Part shown: piece after piece, positions 5,133-8,056 of the stretch
Layout of the letters: each line of letters begins with the position of its first letter
Numbering within the stretch: position 1 is the stretch's first letter
Source of the DNA: an uncultured Eubacteriales bacterium
Lineage (GTDB): Bacteria > Bacillota > Clostridia > Lachnospirales > Lachnospiraceae
DNA: 8,056 bases
Assembly (NCBI GenBank): GCA_900321145.1
Contig: ONVB01000268.1
Span: forward strand, 1 to 8,056
Direction: 5' to 3'
Program-made: the position numbers and the translations under genes
The notes under the pieces: model-generated
Databases searched by the model: none
What the model saw: only the letters and a program-made list of their open reading frames with translations
Told to the model about the DNA's origin: nothing

Positions 5133-7079
5133 ATGAAGAAATTTGTGAAAAAGCTTGCCGCGGCTTTTCTTGCGGCGGTTATGGGTGTGTCGATGTGCGC
5201 CTGCGGAGGTGCGGGAAAGAGCGGCACAACGGAGAGTGCGGGGACTAAAAAGGATACCTCTGCGACAACTGCGCAGACAGAAGCGACCGTGAACGATACA
5301 GCGATCGAAACGGAAGAAACAACTGAAGCGACCACCGAAGCTGCTGTCACTGCAACCGGCGGAGGGTTCGACGATCCGCTTGCGGAGCTTTCATCAAGAG
5401 AGTTTGCGGTAAGGATGGGCAACGGTATAAATCTCGGCAATACACTTGAGGCTACTGACAACAGCGATTTGAAGACTGACTACGAGGTTAGTCACTGGGA
5501 GATGCTCTGGGGCAATCCGGTCACGACTCAGGAGATGATAGACGACATGAAGGCTGCAGGCCTCGACAGCCTGCGCATACCGGTAGCGTGGACCAGTGCC
5601 ATGGATTTCATGCACGGTGATTACACTATAGGCGAGTCTTATCTGAAGAGAGTAAAAGAGGTTGTGGACTATGCTTATAATAACGACATGTTTGTGATCA
5701 TCAACGACCACTGGGACAAGGGCTGGTGGGGCATGTTCGGTTCCGAGGACGCCGCTCAGAGGGATGCGGCTATGGAGCTCTACAAGTCCATGTGGACCCA
5801 GATAGCCGACTATTTCAAGGATTATGACCTGCACCTTATCTTCGAGGGCGGAAATGAGGAGATAGGTGACAGACTGAACGATATCACACCTGCGATCAAT
5901 CCAAAGGGTGCGACACTTTCAAAGGATGAGTGCTACAAGAAGGCACTTGAGATAAACCAGACCTTTGTGGATGTGGTAAGAGCTTCGGGCGGAAACAACG
6001 CCGCAAGGTTCCTTCTCATACCCGGTTATGGTACGGATGTGACTCAGACTTTGGATGCGCGTTGGAGCATGCCGACCGACCCTTCGGGCGACAAGCTTCT
6101 TCTCTCGGTTCACTACTACACGCCGTGGAGCTACTGCGGAAGCACGGGCGAGACTACCTGGGGAACCAAGAAGAACTATGAAGAGATGAATACCCTTTTG
6201 GAGGGACTTAATAAATACGGTGAGAAGTACGGAGTCATTATAGGCGAGTGCGGAGTCCTCCCTACCTCCTCGGGCAAGATGAAGCCGAACTGGCAGCTGT
6301 GGATGACGAACTTCTTTGCCAACTGCGATAAGTACGGTTATGTGCCCATGCTGTGGAACACGGGTGATATTCTTAACAGGAATACCCACAAATGGATAGA
6401 TGAGGAGCTTGAAACCTTCCTCAAGGAGAGAAGCTACGAGAATGAGATCAAGCTTGATGCAGCCACGATAGCTGCCACAGCCGATAAGCTTATAGCTGAC
6501 GGTTACGAGCTTGCACCCGAGACCTTCAGTGAGCAGGCGAAGCTTGCGGGCGAGGGCAAGGCTATAGCATGGATCATGTGGGATTCACAGGACTGGAATA
6601 TAGTTTACTCGGTCGGAGACGCTTACGATCCCGATTCCAAGACAGGAGGCGTTGAGGCAACGGATGTGGAGGTTACGGGAGAGGGAACCTACACTGTGGC
6701 ACTTGACTTTACCAAGACGGAGGCCAAGCATTCGACCAGCACAGCATTTTCGGCGATAGGCATATCAAATGCCGAGGTGCTCTTCCCCGGATATGTGATC
6801 ACTATAAAGAAGGTGCTTATCAACGGCGAGGAGTATAAGCTCCACGGAAGAAACTATACATCAAGCGATGACGGACTCTGCACGAGATCCAATCTCTACA
6901 ACGAGTGGGTGTCGGAGGCACCGGATGATGCAAGGACCAACGGAGGCGGGACCATGGGCTGCTCACCGAGGGTATTTGACCAGAAGGATCTGGGAGACAT
7001 AGAGACCCTGGAGATCACCTTTGATTACACCCCAGGCGAGCAGGGTATATCGAAAAATGACGCGAATTCTAAGAATTAA
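5133..7079 (+). CDS. GH5-family endoglucanase-type lipoprotein with C-terminal beta-rich module
   Basis: A 648-residue surface glycoside hydrolase, probably acting on beta-1,4-glucan, xyloglucan or mannan. Residues 1-24 are a lipoprotein signal (KK, hydrophobic AAAFLAAVMGV, then MCACGG; lipidated Cys likely C24, possibly C22). Residues 25-80 are a Thr/Glu/Ala-rich linker with ETTEATTEA-like repeats. The GH5 barrel spans about 88-430: GINLGNTLEA (98-107), WGNP (126-129), LRIPVAW (147-153), IINDHWD (189-195), FEGGNEE (237-243, acid/base E242), VHYYTPW (326-332), GECG (371-374, nucleophile E372) and MLWNTGD (406-412). The usual NEP is NEE here. Residues about 470-636 look like a beta-sandwich, possibly carbohydrate-binding, module (GEGTYTVALDF, LFPGYVITIKKVLINGEEY). 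The start is ATG at 5133 with GGAGG (5121-5125) 7 nt upstream. The GH5 subfamily and substrate cannot be fixed by eye. Confidence 0.93.
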   Translation: MKKFVKKLAAAFLAAVMGVSMCACGGAGKSGTTESAGTKKDTSATTAQTEATVNDTAIETEETTEATTEAAVTATGGGFDDPLAELSSREFAVRMGNGINLGNTLEATDNSDLKTDYEVSHWEMLWGNPVTTQEMIDDMKAAGLDSLRIPVAWTSAMDFMHGDYTIGESYLKRVKEVVDYAYNNDMFVIINDHWDKGWWGMFGSEDAAQRDAAMELYKSMWTQIADYFKDYDLHLIFEGGNEEIGDRLNDITPAINPKGATLSKDECYKKALEINQTFVDVVRASGGNNAARFLLIPGYGTDVTQTLDARWSMPTDPSGDKLLLSVHYYTPWSYCGSTGETTWGTKKNYEEMNTLLEGLNKYGEKYGVIIGECGVLPTSSGKMKPNWQLWMTNFFANCDKYGYVPMLWNTGDILNRNTHKWIDEELETFLKERSYENEIKLDAATIAATADKLIADGYELAPETFSEQAKLAGEGKAIAWIMWDSQDWNIVYSVGDAYDPDSKTGGVEATDVEVTGEGTYTVALDFTKTEAKHSTSTAFSAIGISNAEVLFPGYVITIKKVLINGEEYKLHGRNYTSSDDGLCTRSNLYNEWVSEAPDDARTNGGGTMGCSPRVFDQKDLGDIETLEITFDYTPGEQGISKNDANSKN

Positions 7080-7162
7080 GATTCTTCGGGCTGCGCCCTC
7101 AGAATGACACGAACCGCGTGGCGAAGCGACCCGGTGTCATTCTGAGCTAAGCGAAGAATCTT
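7078..7162. repeat. Composite REP-like element, two inverted copies plus a central mini-hairpin
   Basis: Two copies of the copy A family face each other: 7078-7110 (reverse orientation) and 7134-7162 (forward), joined by 23 bp. Their outer sequences AAGATTCTTCG and CGAAGAATCTT, and CTCAGAATGACAC and GTGTCATTCTGAG, are perfect reverse complements, so the 85 bp can form one long hairpin or separate small ones. The reverse copy has inner stem GGGC/GCCC with a three-base loop; the forward copy has only GC/GC around TAA. The joining segment holds GCGAAGC (7121-7127), flanked by partly paired ACCG and CGGT. The element begins inside the GH5 stop codon (TAA 7077-7079) and ends 21 bp before the fucosidase start. 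No T-run follows, so it is not a standard terminator. Confidence 0.85.
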
Positions 7163-7183
7163 ATAAATCAAGAGGAGAAGAAA

Positions 7184-8056
7184 ATGTACGACTTAAAACC
7201 ATATTTAAAGAAAATAGACGAAGTGATATCAGCAGGGCCGTACAGCGACAGCTGGGACAGCCTGGCGGCGTTCCGGGCACCGTCATGGTTTGCGAAGGCG
7301 AAGTTCGGCATATTTATGCACTGGGGACTCTACTCGGTTCCGGCTAACTCAAATGAGTGGTATTCGAGAAATATGTATATACAGGGTATGCCGGCCTTCG
7401 AGCACCATGTGAAGACCTATGGTACCCAGGACAAGTTCGGATATAAGGACTTCATCCCGCTATTTACCGCAGAGAACTTTGATCCCGATGAGTGGATAAG
7501 CCTCTTTAAGGCAGCGGGCGCAAGGTACATATGCCCGGTTGCGGAGCATCATGACGGATTCCAGATGTATAAGAGCGAGATATCGCACTACAACGCTTAT
7601 GAGATGGGACCGAAAAGGGACATCATAGGCGAGCTTAAGGGCGCGGCGGAAAAGCAGGGACTTACCTTCTGCACCTCAAGCCACAGGGCAGAGCACTGGT
7701 GGTTCATGAGCCATGGCAGGGAGTTTGAGAGTGATGTGAAGGATCCCATGGAGCGCGGTGATTTCTACTGGCCGGCTATGCCGGAGCCTGATAACCAGGA
7801 CCTTTACAGCAAGCCGTATCCGACAGAGGAGTACCTTGAGGACTGGCTTGTGAGAACCTGTGAGATAGTGGACAGGTATCAGCCTTCGTTCCTCTACTTC
7901 GACTGGTGGATACAGCACGAAGCATTTAAGCCGTATCTGAGGAAGCTGATCGCTTATTACTACAACCGCGGAGAGGAGTGGGGTAAGCCGGTTGCGGTTT
8001 GCTACAAGCATGACGCGCTTTCCTTCGGCACGGGTATAGTGGAGATAGAGCGCGGT
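7184..8056 (+). CDS. Alpha-L-fucosidase, GH29 (partial, 3' end outside window)
   Basis: The first 291 codons of a GH29 retaining alpha-L-fucosidase, releasing terminal L-fucose from oligosaccharides or glycans. The barrel signatures are KFGIFMHWGLYSVPA (40-54), NEWYSRNMY (57-65), GARYICPVAEHHDGF (112-126, H122 and H123) and the nucleophile region SFLYFDWW (235-242, D240). The frame is uninterrupted to the window edge; at roughly 450-500 residues for the family, the rest lies outside. There is no signal peptide (N terminus MYDLKPYLKKIDEV), so the enzyme should be cytoplasmic and act on imported sugars. The ATG at 7184 is preceded by AGGAG (7173-7177) at 6-nt spacing. It lies 104 bp after the GH5 gene with the composite repeat between them and no terminator, so cotranscription is plausible. 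The acid/base residue cannot be assigned from the part seen. Confidence 0.93.
   Translation, partial: MYDLKPYLKKIDEVISAGPYSDSWDSLAAFRAPSWFAKAKFGIFMHWGLYSVPANSNEWYSRNMYIQGMPAFEHHVKTYGTQDKFGYKDFIPLFTAENFDPDEWISLFKAAGARYICPVAEHHDGFQMYKSEISHYNAYEMGPKRDIIGELKGAAEKQGLTFCTSSHRAEHWWFMSHGREFESDVKDPMERGDFYWPAMPEPDNQDLYSKPYPTEEYLEDWLVRTCEIVDRYQPSFLYFDWWIQHEAFKPYLRKLIAYYYNRGEEWGKPVAVCYKHDALSFGTGIVEIERG

Noticed and set aside
5049..7162. CRISPR array
   Set aside because: Copies are inverted and unevenly spaced (about 2 kb and 23 bp) with a gene between them; they are palindromic dispersed repeats, not an array.
7078..7162. Intrinsic terminator between GH5 and GH29
   Set aside because: The hairpin is strong but no T-run follows either side; the shared repeat structure identifies it as a REP-like element.

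Overview
The window looks like chromosome from a plant-fibre-degrading member of the Bacillota, most likely a Lachnospiraceae relative (rumen or gut). This is inferred from gene style: strong purine-rich ribosome binding sites, a lipoprotein endoglucanase with a Thr/Glu-rich linker, and araA/araD of clostridial type. No marker gene fixes the species.

Layout. At the left edge is the last 36 codons of a Glu/Arg/Gln-rich coiled-coil protein (+). Nine bases later, convergent to it, ends a LysR-type regulator (-). A 143-bp divergent promoter region separates the regulator from a 454-residue DRE-TIM metallolyase (+) that most resembles the Re-citrate synthase branch of the isopropylmalate/homocitrate synthase family. 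After a 124-bp gap with a near-consensus sigma-A promoter come araA (TTG start) and araD (+). They are closed by a strong intrinsic terminator at about 4875-4926. A 206-bp gap then holds a 14-bp palindrome and a REP-like palindromic repeat. It leads to a GH5 endoglucanase-type lipoprotein (+). A composite 85-bp palindromic repeat of the same family follows, its first bases lying in the GH5 stop codon. Last is an alpha-L-fucosidase (GH29) without signal peptide, which runs off the right edge.

How the parts may work together. AraA and AraD convert L-arabinose to L-ribulose and L-ribulose 5-phosphate to D-xylulose 5-phosphate. The ribulokinase between them (araB) is not in the window. The surface-anchored GH5 enzyme would cut beta-glucan, xyloglucan or a related backbone outside the cell. 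The fucosidase would trim imported fucosylated oligosaccharides inside it. Together with arabinose catabolism this fits hemicellulose use, perhaps fucosylated or arabinosylated xyloglucan, but the substrate is inference. The LysR/citrate-synthase-like pair looks like a separate central-metabolism unit (citrate towards 2-oxoglutarate and glutamate).

The least ordinary item is the repeat family. Three copies (5049-5081, 7078-7110 inverted, 7134-7162) share a two-part hairpin with conserved tandem GA/GA mismatches. A compensatory base-pair change shows that folding or palindromy is maintained. The copies bracket the GH5 gene.
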